A DNA stretch of 64,000 nt from Macrotrachela quadricornifera (taxonomy: Eukaryota > Rotifera > Eurotatoria > Philodinida > Philodinidae). How positions within the stretch are numbered: the first letter of the stretch is position 1; each line of letters starts with the position of its first letter. Of the stretch, positions 24,401 through 35,994 are shown in pieces. Location of the stretch: the NCBI GenBank assembly GCA_022393335.1, contig JAJEKB010015290.1, positions 24,091 through 88,090 on the forward strand, given 5' to 3'. The position numbers and the translations under genes were made by a program. A model generated the notes under the pieces. That model worked only from the letters and a program-made list of their open reading frames with translations. It was not told the origin of the DNA and searched no databases.

Positions 24401-24630
24401 CAAAAATTCGAGCATCTGTTTCAGCTCAAGATTCATTATGTCAACAATTAATACGTGACTTGGAATATCAATATGGAAATCAGCATGAATTTAGAACAAC
24501 AATGACGAATATGTACATGCAACATGGACAAGAACGGGCTACTTATTCAACAGCTACAACAATCAGCGCAGATTATTATATGACATGTGGTCAAGAACGT
24601 TTTCGATCAATTGCACGCAAATATAATTAA
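21452..24630 (+). CDS. RING-H2 plus von Willebrand A domain protein, likely E3 ubiquitin ligase
   Basis: Three exons, 21452-22278, 23545-24113 and 24170-24630, with matching phases, give 618 residues. The RING-H2 finger near the N-terminus has CSIC, CQHQFHFAC and CPLC, the C3H2C3 ligand set. A Ser/Thr-rich linker follows, then a vWA domain whose metal-ion site reads DQSGSM (DxSxS) with the later FDT and LTDGQDN elements. The C-terminal region resembles the Vwaint segment found after vWA in plant WAV3-type ligases. Expected role: attaching ubiquitin to substrates bound by the vWA part, in the cytosol; inferred from family. The ATG at 21452 is the first in frame; an alternative is 21461. Intron 1 is 1,266 nt, far longer than intron 2 (56 nt). 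AATAAA at 24756-24761 fits the 3' end. Confidence 0.88.
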
Positions 24631-27530
24631 CATATCTTAACTATTACTCTGTAAAATTTTGTTCATTTTTCACCATTCTTTCTTTTTACTAAAGGAAAAT
24701 TATATGTTGCAGAAAATTTAAAAATGAGTTTTCCTTTTTAAATCAACCATAAAGCAATAAATAGATAAACTTGATTAAGGATAATTTGAAAGTGAAGATT
24801 CTGAATCAGACATCGATATCATTTATTCTATTAGTATTTCTTTACAAAAAAAAACTATTCAAAACAGTAAGGAAGATGCTATGTTACTGATGAATTATTA
24901 TTTTCAGTGTCTTTATTGACAGTCAGCTAAAAATAGTCATAGATGTGATAATCAGATTCGAAAGTTTTTCTTGATGTATAGTACTTCATGTCTTAAACAG
25001 ATATCTTGCAAATGGGTAGCATAGGGAAAAGCACAGGAGGAGAAACTTAGAACGACGAGTGGAATATCATGCATCTAATTGTCTTTGACCAATGCGAATT
25101 GGTTTGTTGTAACTCCAGATAAGAAATATTTTTGCATGAGATCCAGACAACTAGGTGTATACACAGTTTTTCTTAAAGGATTTCTTGAGCCTCCATTGTA
25201 GTCAATCAATTATGAAATAATCAATATTTTTGCTGAAAGTAGAATCTAATGAACGAAACATGTGAGTGAAAAAATCATCAGACTTTCTCTTACATTTTAT
25301 TAGACTAAAACTAATTAATAACAATTATTTTGGATCAGAAGATCTCGAACATCAACGCGTCCTATATGGATCGTACTTAATCCTACTTATCGTATGATTT
25401 CGTAGTTACTTAGTAACTAGGTTTTAAGTCACGAAATCAAAATCTTTACAATAATAATAATAAAAATATCTGCTGAGTTCTTATAATAACTATTTCAATA
25501 GGTTAAAATAGAAACACTGCGGAAGTGTGCCATGCCCTATGATTCTGAGAGAAACAAGAATAAAGATGAGATTGTTGCACGATTTCTCAGTGCTTCAATT
25601 TTAGCCTTATAAAAAAGTTATTATTATGAAAACTCAACATCACAATTATTTTGGTTCACTGAGTATTTTGCTTAATTTCACGATGAATAGAGTTTTCATG
25701 GTGGAATATCATACAAAATAATTGAAATGAGCATCAATCCTTGATCGTGTTTTGACTAACAATTCAATCACTTGAATCATAAACGAGCTAAAAATTGCTA
25801 AAAAACATGTTTAATCCGATGTATAACAAATGAGCAACGTGTAGTTTAGTATCAACTTATGTGTGAAAAGATTTCAAGCAAGGTTTCTTTTTACATACTT
25901 AGCGTTAGGATAGTGTCAAACTTTCTAATATTCTGTAAGTAACTACCAAGTGAGACAAACGGCAGATATGTTGATATTTTTGCGCGTAACAAAAGACTTT
26001 GTATGAAAAAACTGAATTGATGAAAGTAATGCTTTCAAATTTATTTATTTCTATAAAAAACTTTTCGGTTATTTGTTTGATGGGACAGTTAAAAAAATAT
26101 TCGATTTTGTTCGTATACTTATTATATATAACGGTGTTCGATGTAAATGTAGAAATGACTTAGAATTTATGACAATAATTATCGTCAAGAATGACTAAAT
26201 TTTCAACCCTTTTCTCGGAAAAGTATTGATTCAGTTCTTTATCAAGTTGTTGAAAGCTGTCTTTCAAAAATATAGAGTAAATACACCCTCATTCTATCAC
26301 AAACATTGATTTATGATAGCTACGAACGATAATTTCTCATCGTCATTATGTACGCTAATTGTAAGACATTTCTGAATCTGAAACATGATGAGAGCCTATA
26401 TAGATAACTGTGAACAGACTTTGTAAATGATTGTTGTCAGTCATACTAGTTTGTTGATCACGACTCCATACAACCATAGCTGATTTGTCCGAGTGATTTG
26501 GGTTTTTTTTTTATCTTTATTTTGTGGCCGCTTTGTCATCATTCGTGTTATTGACTCCCTATTATTTCTTCATCACAAGTAGTCGCCGATAAGATAAGAA
26601 AAACCTGAAAAGATTTCATTCCTTAAAGACTTAATTCTTCAGATATAAAATTGTTAATAAAACTTTTCTAAAGGACCTAGGACTGTAAACAAAATATTAT
26701 TTTCGAAGTTTGACCTGAAAGTTTGCCCACATTGAGATGTTAACTATATTACATTGTGCATAAAATTTCATATTTTCGAAGATATGATTTTATCAATATA
26801 TGAATACTTGTATAGACATTATAGAAAATATAAATATTTTTTTAAAAATCTATATCTCACAAAGACTACGTTCTAAAAATGTGAACTTCTATACACAATC
26901 TAATCTAATTAAGATCTCCATGTGGATCAAATCTCAGATAACAATTCAAAAGTACAATTTCACTTGCAATCTTAGGTCTTATGGAAAAATTTTATTGAAA
27001 ATTCGATATCTCGAGAATAAAGGTTCGAAAGAATGAATCTTTTTCAGAATTTTCATATCTTATTGACATCTACTTGATAAGATGATGGAAGATTGTCCAA
27101 GTTATTTGGCATAAAAAATGTCAAATTCGAACCAATAATTATTATTACGTCTCTCAGTCATTCAGAAGGAATTAGTCAAATCTATGTAGAATAAATAAAA
27201 GCTTCTCAACAAGAAGCTTTAAAATTAATTAAATTGATTTATTTGAGTCCAAGAATACAAATGCTCGACTATAATCATGTTGATTGACGAATAGCCTTCC
27301 AACGTATTTTATTAAGAGAGTACATTACTGTAGTTGAACGGGAACTCATCAATGTCTCTATCCATATAATCACAACTGAAAGAAATTATGCGAAATTTAA
27401 AAAACAAAAGTATGTTTATTCAAATTAGAAACAAAAAAAAGCAAATGGCAGCTTTTTGAAAGAACAGCAGAGGTCAGAACTACCACTATATGCCACTGTA
27501 TGCTTTCAAGTAGTGGCTAATAATTGTTGT
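24631..27530. other. Intergenic region
   Basis: About 2.9 kb, AT-rich, with no ORF beyond 80 codons that resembles a protein and no clear repeat seen. Confidence 0.45.
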
Positions 27531-27974
27531 TTACGATTCCTATAACATGTCAAAGAAATAAAAAAAGTAGGTTGTATAGAAGCATCAATTTTAACAGTTA
27601 CTCACTGTAAAATTCATAATGACATGAATTTCACCACGAGTAGACAGTCCAAGACGAGAAGGCAGTTTAACCCATTCATCAAATTCACCATTTTCGAACA
27701 CTTGTTTCAGTTTAATTTTGCACTTTCCAATTGTATCTCTACCAATAAGATCAGCATCATAAACATCAAAATGGATTGTATCATCACCTTTGCGAATATT
27801 AAATCTGAGTTCTTCATTCCATGTTGGATTATTCGAGTTCTTAATAGTTACCGTACGTTGTTTGTATTTTTTGTCCATATAAACTTCAACATATGCATCA
27901 TTTTCACCAATTATATCACAATTTTTAAGACTGCGTCCTTCTACAATAGTAACATCAAGCACACCGATAGGCAT
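27531..27974 (-). CDS. Single C2-domain protein (Ca2+/phospholipid binding)
   Basis: A stand-alone C2 domain of about 125 residues. It starts MPIGVLDVTIVEGRSL and contains GENDAYVEVYM, NPTWNEELRF and DVYDADLIGRD, which hold most of the calcium-loop aspartates. C2 domains bind membranes or partners, often with calcium. This short type resembles plant and protist small C2 proteins. Two 3' ends are possible. Read straight through, the frame ends VSNC at 27591. However, GTGAGT after codon ACA (donor at 27605) and TTATAG at 27540-27545 define a 66-nt intron after which the protein ends Glu-Ser-stop at 27531. I prefer the spliced end because of the strong donor and typical intron size. There is no signal peptide, so it is probably cytosolic. 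Confidence 0.8.
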
Positions 27975-30875
27975 TCTGTTCTGGCTGATTAAAACAGGTA
28001 ACTGTACTACGAAAATAAATGTTCGTTTTGTATGTCTAATGTTCCGTACTGATTCTCGTCTTTATATATGCAAAGAGAAGAGAACAAGTTCGTTGAATTC
28101 TGTTCTCATGTAATTTTCATCGGCTCTTGTTTTTTATGATTCATAAATTATTTACATGCATTATGATTCATTCACTTATTTGAAAAAATAAGACTGATTA
28201 TTCAAATTATTTTGGCTGAACACTGCTATATCAATTGATTTTCGAATAAAGTTTAAAAGTTCTATGAAGATATTATGTGAGTTATTGCTAAAATTGATTA
28301 AACTGCGCTAAAGATCATATTAAGAAATCTACTATGCCAAGATTTATCGTTTTATGTTATTTCCAGGATAATTGACTTTAAGAGCTGCGTGGGTTGAGTT
28401 TTGATCTTATGTATTTTTTGTCGTTTCTTTATGTGCTGCTATGTCGAGTATTATGTTTATACTTCCGATACTTGAAAATTATTCACAATGTCTACGATGA
28501 TTCATCAGTAAATTAATCATTGTACAGGTCGAGTGTAGGTGAAATGGTATCGATAGAATTTACATAGGGATGTCAATCACTGCACTTTCATGATTTACAC
28601 TGCGTTGCACTGCGATAAATCTTGAATGTTCATCGCATTTGAAACGAAGGCCTTGAAATATGAATTTCGATTTGATTTTTGACAATATTCACATAAATAG
28701 CTTGCAATTTTGTAAGTGTTATCGAATTGTAAACTAGTTTATATTATTTTATTCCAACATATTTTCCAAGATGTACTGTATACCTAATCAAATAACCGTT
28801 GTTGATGGCACTTTACCTTACTAAAGCCAATCCCAAGTTCATATCTGAATGAAATTCAAACTAGACATGCATTGAACCCGAATATGGGTTCTGTTTTTGT
28901 AACCTAGTTGCTCAATATTGGTCGTACCAAGAATTACAGTGATGATTCAAACATTTCGTGATGTTCATGAATATACCTAAAAATACTCTAAAATTCAAGT
29001 TTTTTTTAACGTTGTTGACTTTCTTTTAATATGCCTTTTGAATCATTCTTAAAGTTTTGGGCTTGTTGCAACCCTAATTTCATGAAGATTGATATTCAGC
29101 AATGGTTTGATCATCGTCATTTACTTCAATAAGTACAATAGCACATCTGTTTATCTAATAAAGACAATTTGTCGAATAAAGAATACTTCTTTTTTCTATC
29201 AAGTAGATAATAGCTAATCGCACTTTATTTTATATATATATAATCTATTTTTTTCTATCTAGGTAATTCATAGTGGTTGGGTGATGTATACTTCTTTTCT
29301 AACATACATTTATTTAGTTTTTATTTAATATTGAATTCACAAGAATATAGAGATATTTAAATAGTATTAAAGTGTATATTCATTATTTTGGATAATTAGT
29401 TCGCCCATAAAACAGAGAAAGATATTGTTTATTCAATATAAACTGATTAAATTCAACTAATCTCCAATTTTAAATAAGTATAAAATTCATTTTTCATCTG
29501 CTGGTTTTTTTTAAATCGATTGGAAAATTAATATAGTACAGCAATACACTGGAACTAATAATAATATTTTTATGTTCAAATTACGTATGATTCTTCTTTT
29601 GTTCTAGTCAAATAAAAATATCATTTAGTTAGTTTATTGCCAGTCTAACGTTTCATAAAATCACATTGTGCAAAGATAAAAATTATTTAAAATAATGTCG
29701 TCTGAAATTTCATCAAAGCAAACTCTTAGGTATACAGTACTGTCTTTGTTCAATTGAATATATGATATGATTTTGTAAAAAGTTAAACAGAGAATATACT
29801 CATTCAAGAATATCTCTATGCAACTAAAGTAAACTATCAAAGCAAGATCTATTATATACAAAATATATATGTTAGAACGGCATCCTTTGCGCTAAAGTGA
29901 TACGTTTATTTGCACAAGTAGACGTCAATCGAATTACATTAAAAAAAATACTAATCGAGATTTTACAACTGATTTTTTGGCCGAATATATTACAATATAA
30001 TAATGTGCGAATATTTCATGAGATCTCTACCACATTTACGTTGACTATTTCCAAATAGTGTAAAACTTTGAAGTCTTGCAAAACAAATTGACCTAATCTT
30101 ATCCGTAATATCAACTGTTTTAAACTTTTTTAATAGCATATGCATAAAATATGATTTTTGTATGAAATCACGAAAATCAAGATTCCGACTCTATTGCTAC
30201 AACATATTGCATTCTTTTTTAATGCTATGAGTATTGCACTATTATATCTCATAGATTATTCTCTAAGATATGGTAAACATTCTTGAGGTCATAAAACTTT
30301 TGAAAAAAATTGAATTTCAAAACATAGTCTCTTATAACATTCTGTAGAAAAAAGCAAAAAAAAACTGATTATTTATTATATATCATATGTATGGAGACTA
30401 GTTTTATCTTATTCAAATAATCAAAATATTCACACTCTTCTATACAATCATCGTCATTTGATGTAATATGTTAATAATAGTTGAATATTTGTTAAATAAA
30501 ACATTCATAGACAAATGTCTTCTCACCTCTTATTTTTTCTGTACTGAAAAATTTTATATTAAATTTATTATTATATAGAGAATATGATGTATAATCGTTA
30601 TTGGTTTCAATCAAATATTGTATATGGATTTTTATACTATCAACTAATGTTACGACTATATCAATTAAGAGTTATCATAAAATATTTTTATTTCTGTTGA
30701 ATTTTTGTTTCGTTTATTACATCCTTCAAATTCCGTTAAACATCACCATTTAGCTTTTAAATAAAGTTGTATTTTACGTAAAAATAGATTAATAATTCAA
30801 GAACTGGAATCAATAAGAAAAACATGTAGTGTACGAAGTAAATGAGAAATTATTGTTAAATAACAATACCAAACT
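27975..30875. other. Intergenic region
   Basis: About 2.9 kb, AT-rich; 29200-29600 and 30300-30800 are especially A/T dense. No gene, RNA gene or clear repeat supported. Confidence 0.45.
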
Positions 30876-31040
30876 ATGTATATTACTTTTTCTATTCTGT
30901 TCTATTCATCTACTATACAATTACATCAATGGAAAAATCATGAATATCATGATACTAATGATGTTTGTGATCATAGCATTAAGTGTATTCATGGCGATTG
31001 TATTGACAAATGTGCTTATGAATTCTGTTATGGAATATGA
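30876..31040 (+). CDS. Possible small secreted Cys-rich peptide or EGF-like fragment
   Basis: A 54-codon frame beginning MYITFSILFYSSTIQL, a plausible signal peptide, followed by DVCDHSIKCIHGDCID and KCAYEFCYG. The C-x5-C-x2-G-x-C spacing recalls the first half of an EGF domain. Just downstream in another frame CFHCNDNGLYKC continues the cysteine pattern, so this may be one longer gene broken by a frameshift. The overlapping 113-codon frame (30829-31170) looks less protein-like upstream. Weak evidence; it could be chance. Confidence 0.25.
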   Translation: MYITFSILFYSSTIQLHQWKNHEYHDTNDVCDHSIKCIHGDCIDKCAYEFCYGI

Positions 31041-31324
31041 TAAAATGAAAAAGATTATTTTGATAACAAAGGCTATTAAGTGTTTTCATTGTAACGATAA
31101 CGGTCTATATAAATGTGAAATCAGGAATTTCAAAGAATGCAATGAGAAAGGACACATTGTATTAAATTAATAGACAATCATGTGTTGCCAAAGATTTTCA
31201 CTGTGCAGTTACATTCTTGTATTTCTAATGAAAAATTTGTTTATTTTCTTTATTAAAGTTTATAACTTTTGAAATAAGATATGAAATATCAGTATTAAGA
31301 ATTAGGGTTTGACTGAAAATTTCA

Positions 31325-31831
31325 TCATAATTCTGCACGCAGCTCTTTACTCATGTAAATACAATCCATGTCGAGACCTGAGGATAATCGATGAGTACCA
31401 CGATTTACAACCAAATATCCATGATGAAGATAAAATTTTTCAGCATTCAATGAAGCATCCAAGTATAGTTTATTTGCGCCATAAAGGAGAGCAAGTTCTT
31501 CAAGATTAGCTAAAATTTTTGTGCCAACACCTTGACAGGTAAACGTTGGGTCGACATAGAGTGCACGAAGTTCTTGCTTCGAGGGGACAATAGAGCCGAA
31601 TCCAACAACCAAACCGGTCTCAGCTGACACAGCAACGATAATTAATTTTTCACTATTCGTTATTGATTGATGCAAGCGATCGAGATGGCATTCATCCGTG
31701 GGTGATGGTGACCAACTCTGAAGGATATTTTGTGTGTAGAATGTTGCGGTTGCTGATCCATGAACAGCAGCATAATGAACACGAAGCATTACTTCAGCAT
31801 CAGAAATTGTGGCAGGACGGATATGTATCAT
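31325..31831 (-). CDS. GNAT-family N-acetyltransferase
   Basis: A 168-residue enzyme that transfers the acetyl group of acetyl-CoA to an amine; the substrate is unknown. It opens MIHIRPATISDAEVM, the usual GNAT beginning. The acetyl-CoA loop (motif A) reads RALYVDPTFTCQGVGTKIL with Q-G-V-G-T, then NKLYLDASLNAEKFYLHHGY, the typical motif B with a tyrosine placed as possible general acid. The chosen ATG is 31831; the frame runs five codons further upstream but only to a GTG. Intron-free. It resembles bacterial stand-alone acetyltransferases, so transfer is possible, though animals also have GNATs. Confidence 0.85.
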   Translation of the reverse strand: MIHIRPATISDAEVMLRVHYAAVHGSATATFYTQNILQSWSPSPTDECHLDRLHQSITNSEKLIIVAVSAETGLVVGFGSIVPSKQELRALYVDPTFTCQGVGTKILANLEELALLYGANKLYLDASLNAEKFYLHHGYLVVNRGTHRLSSGLDMDCIYMSKELRAEL

Positions 31832-32595
31832 GACCGTGGAGGCCACCGGTTTCCTTTGTGAAAGTTATAGAAAATGGTCAACTTAAGAAATGAGAACGAG
31901 AGGAAAAAAGAATATTAATGTTGTATATCATGTTTTTTTTCTTTACAACACTTGATAAGATTTCTTTTTTTTATAGACTCAACGCGTGCCCAACGTAAAA
32001 GAAACAATGATATATATCTTCTTATCATGCTGATACATTTTCATTTGATTAACAAATATTTCCTCATTTTAATGCATGCTTTCATTATCAAGTTACTCAT
32101 TCATCGACGATATATAAAGCTACCTGTTAACATGGTCGATGGAAAATCTCCGAAATACTTTACTATACTTCAAAAAAAAATAAATATAAAATTATACACA
32201 CTATATCAAAGAAAGATAGGTCAATTAAGTCTAACTTTTTACAAAAACTCTTTCGGCTCGATCAAACGAACTACTACACAAAAAATAGTTGAACGTTTTT
32301 TGCTATGCTTGACAATCACAGACCTCAAAATTTGTTCATATTGCATGGGTTTCTTCCCATAAAAAAATATGAAGCAATTCATGGGCAGAAATTTTAAAAA
32401 TCAAACGATGAAACATTCTCAGAATGATTAACTAGTATAAAAAAATTGACGTTTTTCGTCTTGAAGCAGAGTAGTACTTCTTACTTTTCCAGGTGTCGTA
32501 GTCTAATTACCAGTGCCGAGAAAAAAAGAAACTGCGAGTTTGTGGTCTCTAACATCTGGGCAGCAATATGATTCTGAAAAATAAAATAAAAACTG
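31832..32595. other. Intergenic region
   Basis: A 136-codon plus-strand frame (31952-32362) rich in Ile, Leu, Lys and Tyr has no domain and looks like AT-rich noise. Nothing else supported. Confidence 0.45.
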
Positions 32596-33277
32596 ACGAA
32601 GAAACCTATCCAACTATCGAACGCTGTTTAACTCCATATTTTGGCTATAAGTATGACTCAGTGAGACTAAGAAAAACCTAAAAGGATTCGTGCCCATGGT
32701 GTACCTGGATGGAGATCTGATTGCCATATAAGTGTAAAAAATAGAACTTTTTAAACATTTTTTTGATTTTTCTTCTCGACTCTAGCGAAGTGAGGCCTGA
32801 GAGTTTTATTTAATAGATAAGACTGGGTTATATTCACTCGAACGGATCCTATCAATCTCGATACAACGTTGTTTCCAGGCTTGCTATACTCTAACATAGG
32901 AAAGAAGAAAAAGAATAAATTTTCTCTTCGATTGGGAACCATGTGAGCATCGATCGTCCTATCCATCTATTAATTGACTTAATCATTTTTCTTACATTTC
33001 GTATAAAGAATGATCTTATTCAGCTCTATTGTATCTCTTTTAACCACCCGAATTTCCATAGAGACTAGTTTTTGATTCAACCAACAATCTAAAGAAACAC
33101 AACGTAATCGAAAAAAGTTTAAAAAATCCTATTCTTTACACCTATGTGCCAATCAGATCTCCGTCCAGTTACGCCATGGGCATGAACCTTTTTAGTGTTT
33201 TCTTAGACTTACTGAGTCCTATTCATACCCAAAATATGGAGTCAAATGGTATTCGACAGTCGGATAGGTTCCCTCGT
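32596..33277. repeat. Fold-back element with 172-bp inverted repeats
   Basis: The arm 32596-32768 is the reverse complement, at roughly four bases in five by eye, of 33106-33277. Shared landmarks read inward are ACGAnGnAACCTATCC, ACTCCATATTTTGG, TGCCCATGG, GGAGATCTGATTG and TTTTTTAAAC. The spacer (32769-33105) shows no gene. No convincing target-site duplication was found. This is the structure of a MITE or Foldback-type DNA element, or of a hairpin transcript locus. Confidence 0.8.
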
Positions 33278-33743
33278 AAGAGTCAAATATCTGAAGTTTC
33301 AAAAGATTGATCTTTTCCTCAATTCTCGTTTATTTGTAAAGCTGTCAGCATAACATTCTTACAAATATCAAATCAATACTATTTTATTAGAAATATTAAT
33401 GACCAAAAATAATAATATGCTTGCAACAGATAGTCATTTTTCAAATTGTATTTTCTGCAATGTAATTTGTGTGATATCAAGTTAGACGTATCATGTTTTA
33501 TTAGTAAGACACTACTCTGTCATATCGAATGTGAAATTTATTCAATATCATGAGATTAAAAATTGGTGATTTTTCCCAGTTATTTTTACCATGAAAGATG
33601 CCAAATATGCAGGCACCAAGGCTCATAAAATCTAAATCTTAAATATATAAATGAAGTTTTTCGAAATTTTTCAAAATTTTCTAGAAGCACGGTATAACAA
33701 CAACAACAACAGGATACATAAAAGAAAGTTTTTATAAATGTTT
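33278..33743. other. Short intergenic region
   Basis: AT-rich. It includes a short AAC microsatellite near 33695-33710 just past the 3' end of the LRR gene. No gene seen. Confidence 0.5.
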
Positions 33744-35228
33744 TTACTGTAAAAGACTGAATTTTTTTTTCGTTTTCTTTGTGCTCATTTGCCTTAATTG
33801 TCGTTGAGCTTTGTCAGACAAACCACAATGTTGTAAAGAAAGTACTTTCAGTGTTTGATTTTGTTCAAGTATTTGAATGAGAGCTTCCAGTGATTCGTCA
33901 GTAATTGACTTATTAAAGGAGATATAGAGTTTTTCGAGAGGAAGGCGTGAATTAGTAGCAGTATCACAAAGCACATTAGCTAGGAGACGAACACCTTGTT
34001 TTGTTATGCCTGTATTGTGTAAAGCGAGAAGAGTTAATGATCGACTTGTTTGTAATAGACGAACTAAGTGCTCAACTCCCACATCTCCTATGTCCGGATT
34101 GCTTGAGAGACCAAGATTTTTCAAGTTGTTCGGTGCTGTCAGTAGTTCATCAACAAGTATTTTTATACCAATGGATGTAAGAGCATTGTCACGCAAAATA
34201 AGTTGAGTATATTGTTGTTTCTTTTTTCGAAGAACTTGCTCAATGATCAATGTTATATCATTGTCGGTCACATTCAATGAAGATAAATCTATAGTACTAC
34301 TATAATTGGATTCGTTATTTTGGGCAAGCTTCCCTTCCAAATTCACATTTCTTGGCTTTGTTTCTTTCGATATAGTTAGCTCTTGATTGATTATTACTTC
34401 GTTGGTTTTGTGTAAACCATCTTCTGTTTGTTCATCCTTTGGTAAATCAGTTTCTTCGATGGTTTGTAAAGATGAACTAATATTTTTCTTGTCGATCTTT
34501 AACAAAAACATGAAAAAAAAATTGCATACTAAAAGTTTCGAAAATTTTCTAAAATCAAGCTCTTCTTCAAGCTCATTTGTTAAAGTCTTTCGATAAGAAG
34601 CACAAAGGCTGCAGATCAACAGGGCCAAAATGCAAAAATTTAACCGATCAGTTTGTTTATATATTCGAATTATCCTCAAGTTTTGTTCGACTTTTTTATA
34701 TATACCATCTCATTGAAAAAATGTTTCAAACTAGAGAGCATACAAACAATCCTTCTTACAAGAGAATAACCATCAATATTACCGTCATTTGCATGAAATT
34801 TGTCGTGACTTTATGGCTGTTGTCTTCGCGTTCGGTTTGGGGCCGTTCCACTACTGATAAATGGTCATTATCGATCGATTGCAAATTACACGTTGCCATG
34901 AATTTCTGAACTTCAGATATTTCTTGTTTAATTCGTTCTCGTGATGGTTTTTGTTTACTTGTTCTAATAAAAAAATTACAATTCTTTTAATTCATAAAAT
35001 TTGAACCAAACATTTAAATTGAATTCAATTTTCAAAACTTAAAAAGATTACTATTTGTTACCTTTTTTCTGTTTTTTTGTTTGCTCCCAATGAGACTTTT
35101 GATGGTTTTCTTTTTTGTTTTGTTTTATGATGTTTACGAGAGATATTAGCATCTTGATTATTTCCAGAATGATCAATTGATCCTCGAATAGAATTGTTTG
35201 AAACAACAGGACAATTGGAAGATTCCAT
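33744..35228 (-). CDS. RNI-type leucine-rich-repeat protein
   Basis: Three exons on the minus strand, 35228-35062, 34963-34783 and 34586-33744, with introns of 98 and 196 nt and consistent phases, give 396 residues. The first 120 or so residues are hydrophilic and very basic (KHHKTKQKRKPSK), suggesting nuclear or nucleic-acid association. Residues about 212-385 form ribonuclease-inhibitor-like LRRs (TQLILRDNALTSIGIKIL, LTLLALHNTGITKQGVRLL, LKVLSLQHCGLSDKAQRQL), typically protein-binding scaffolds. An alternative acceptor (exon 3 starting at 34496) would drop 30 residues including a hydrophobic stretch; I cannot decide between them. The tail is Lys-rich. No NACHT or other effector domain is present. 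Confidence 0.75.
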
Positions 35229-35994
35229 ATTTAAAAGCTGTTGCTGCTACTTTTAATGCAGATATGTTCTTAAATGACACTTTCTTTTACTGTTATCGAG
35301 CAACAATAATTAATGACTTTCGTCTTGATCGCGTGTTTTGCAAGTCTTTCACTCTCGGCAATTTTGCCATTTACTTGCACTTAGTCGTTCAAATAATATA
35401 TAACTGGTAGAGGTAGAATAAAAGAGTAAATAAACATGAGAGCATAAGTGTGTGCGTGTGTATGAGTACAATAGATGATTGTTCAAAAAACTGTAATTAT
35501 CTTTTTGTATGATTCTAGCTCATATCGTTCATGTCTCAACTAACAAAGTTCAGGATTTCACTTATTAGAAATACTGAAATAAATAAATGGAAAAGAAATT
35601 CATTTAATACATTTAAATCAAATTAAAGAACAAGAGTCAATTTAGATTATATCTTACCATTCGAGAATGTATACGAACATAAACTGTTCCCACTAAGATT
35701 GTAGGAATAAATATACTAAATCAGTATTAATACAATATTTTGTAACATATCAGTTATATCTTTTAAGAATTATCTTTATTCTATTTCTTACTGTCATAAT
35801 ATAACTATTAATAAAGATTAAATAACACGTCAAGATGTCTGAAACATAATACTAAGAAATAATCTGAAAAAATAAAATTAGTATAAATTAATGAATCAAA
35901 ATTGAGACAAAATAACAATTTAATCCTACAAATTCTATTTATTTCTTAATATTTTATATTTCAATTATTGTAATGAATATTATTTTTTTAGAAG
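35229..35994. other. Intergenic region
   Basis: Space between the start of the LRR gene and the 3' end of the propeller gene. No gene or repeat supported. Confidence 0.5.

Noticed and set aside
31952..32362. 136-codon plus-strand ORF
   Set aside because: Ile/Leu/Lys/Tyr-rich low-complexity translation typical of AT-rich non-coding DNA.
34006..34596. Plus-strand ORFs opposite the LRR gene
   Set aside because: Shadows of the LRR coding strand.
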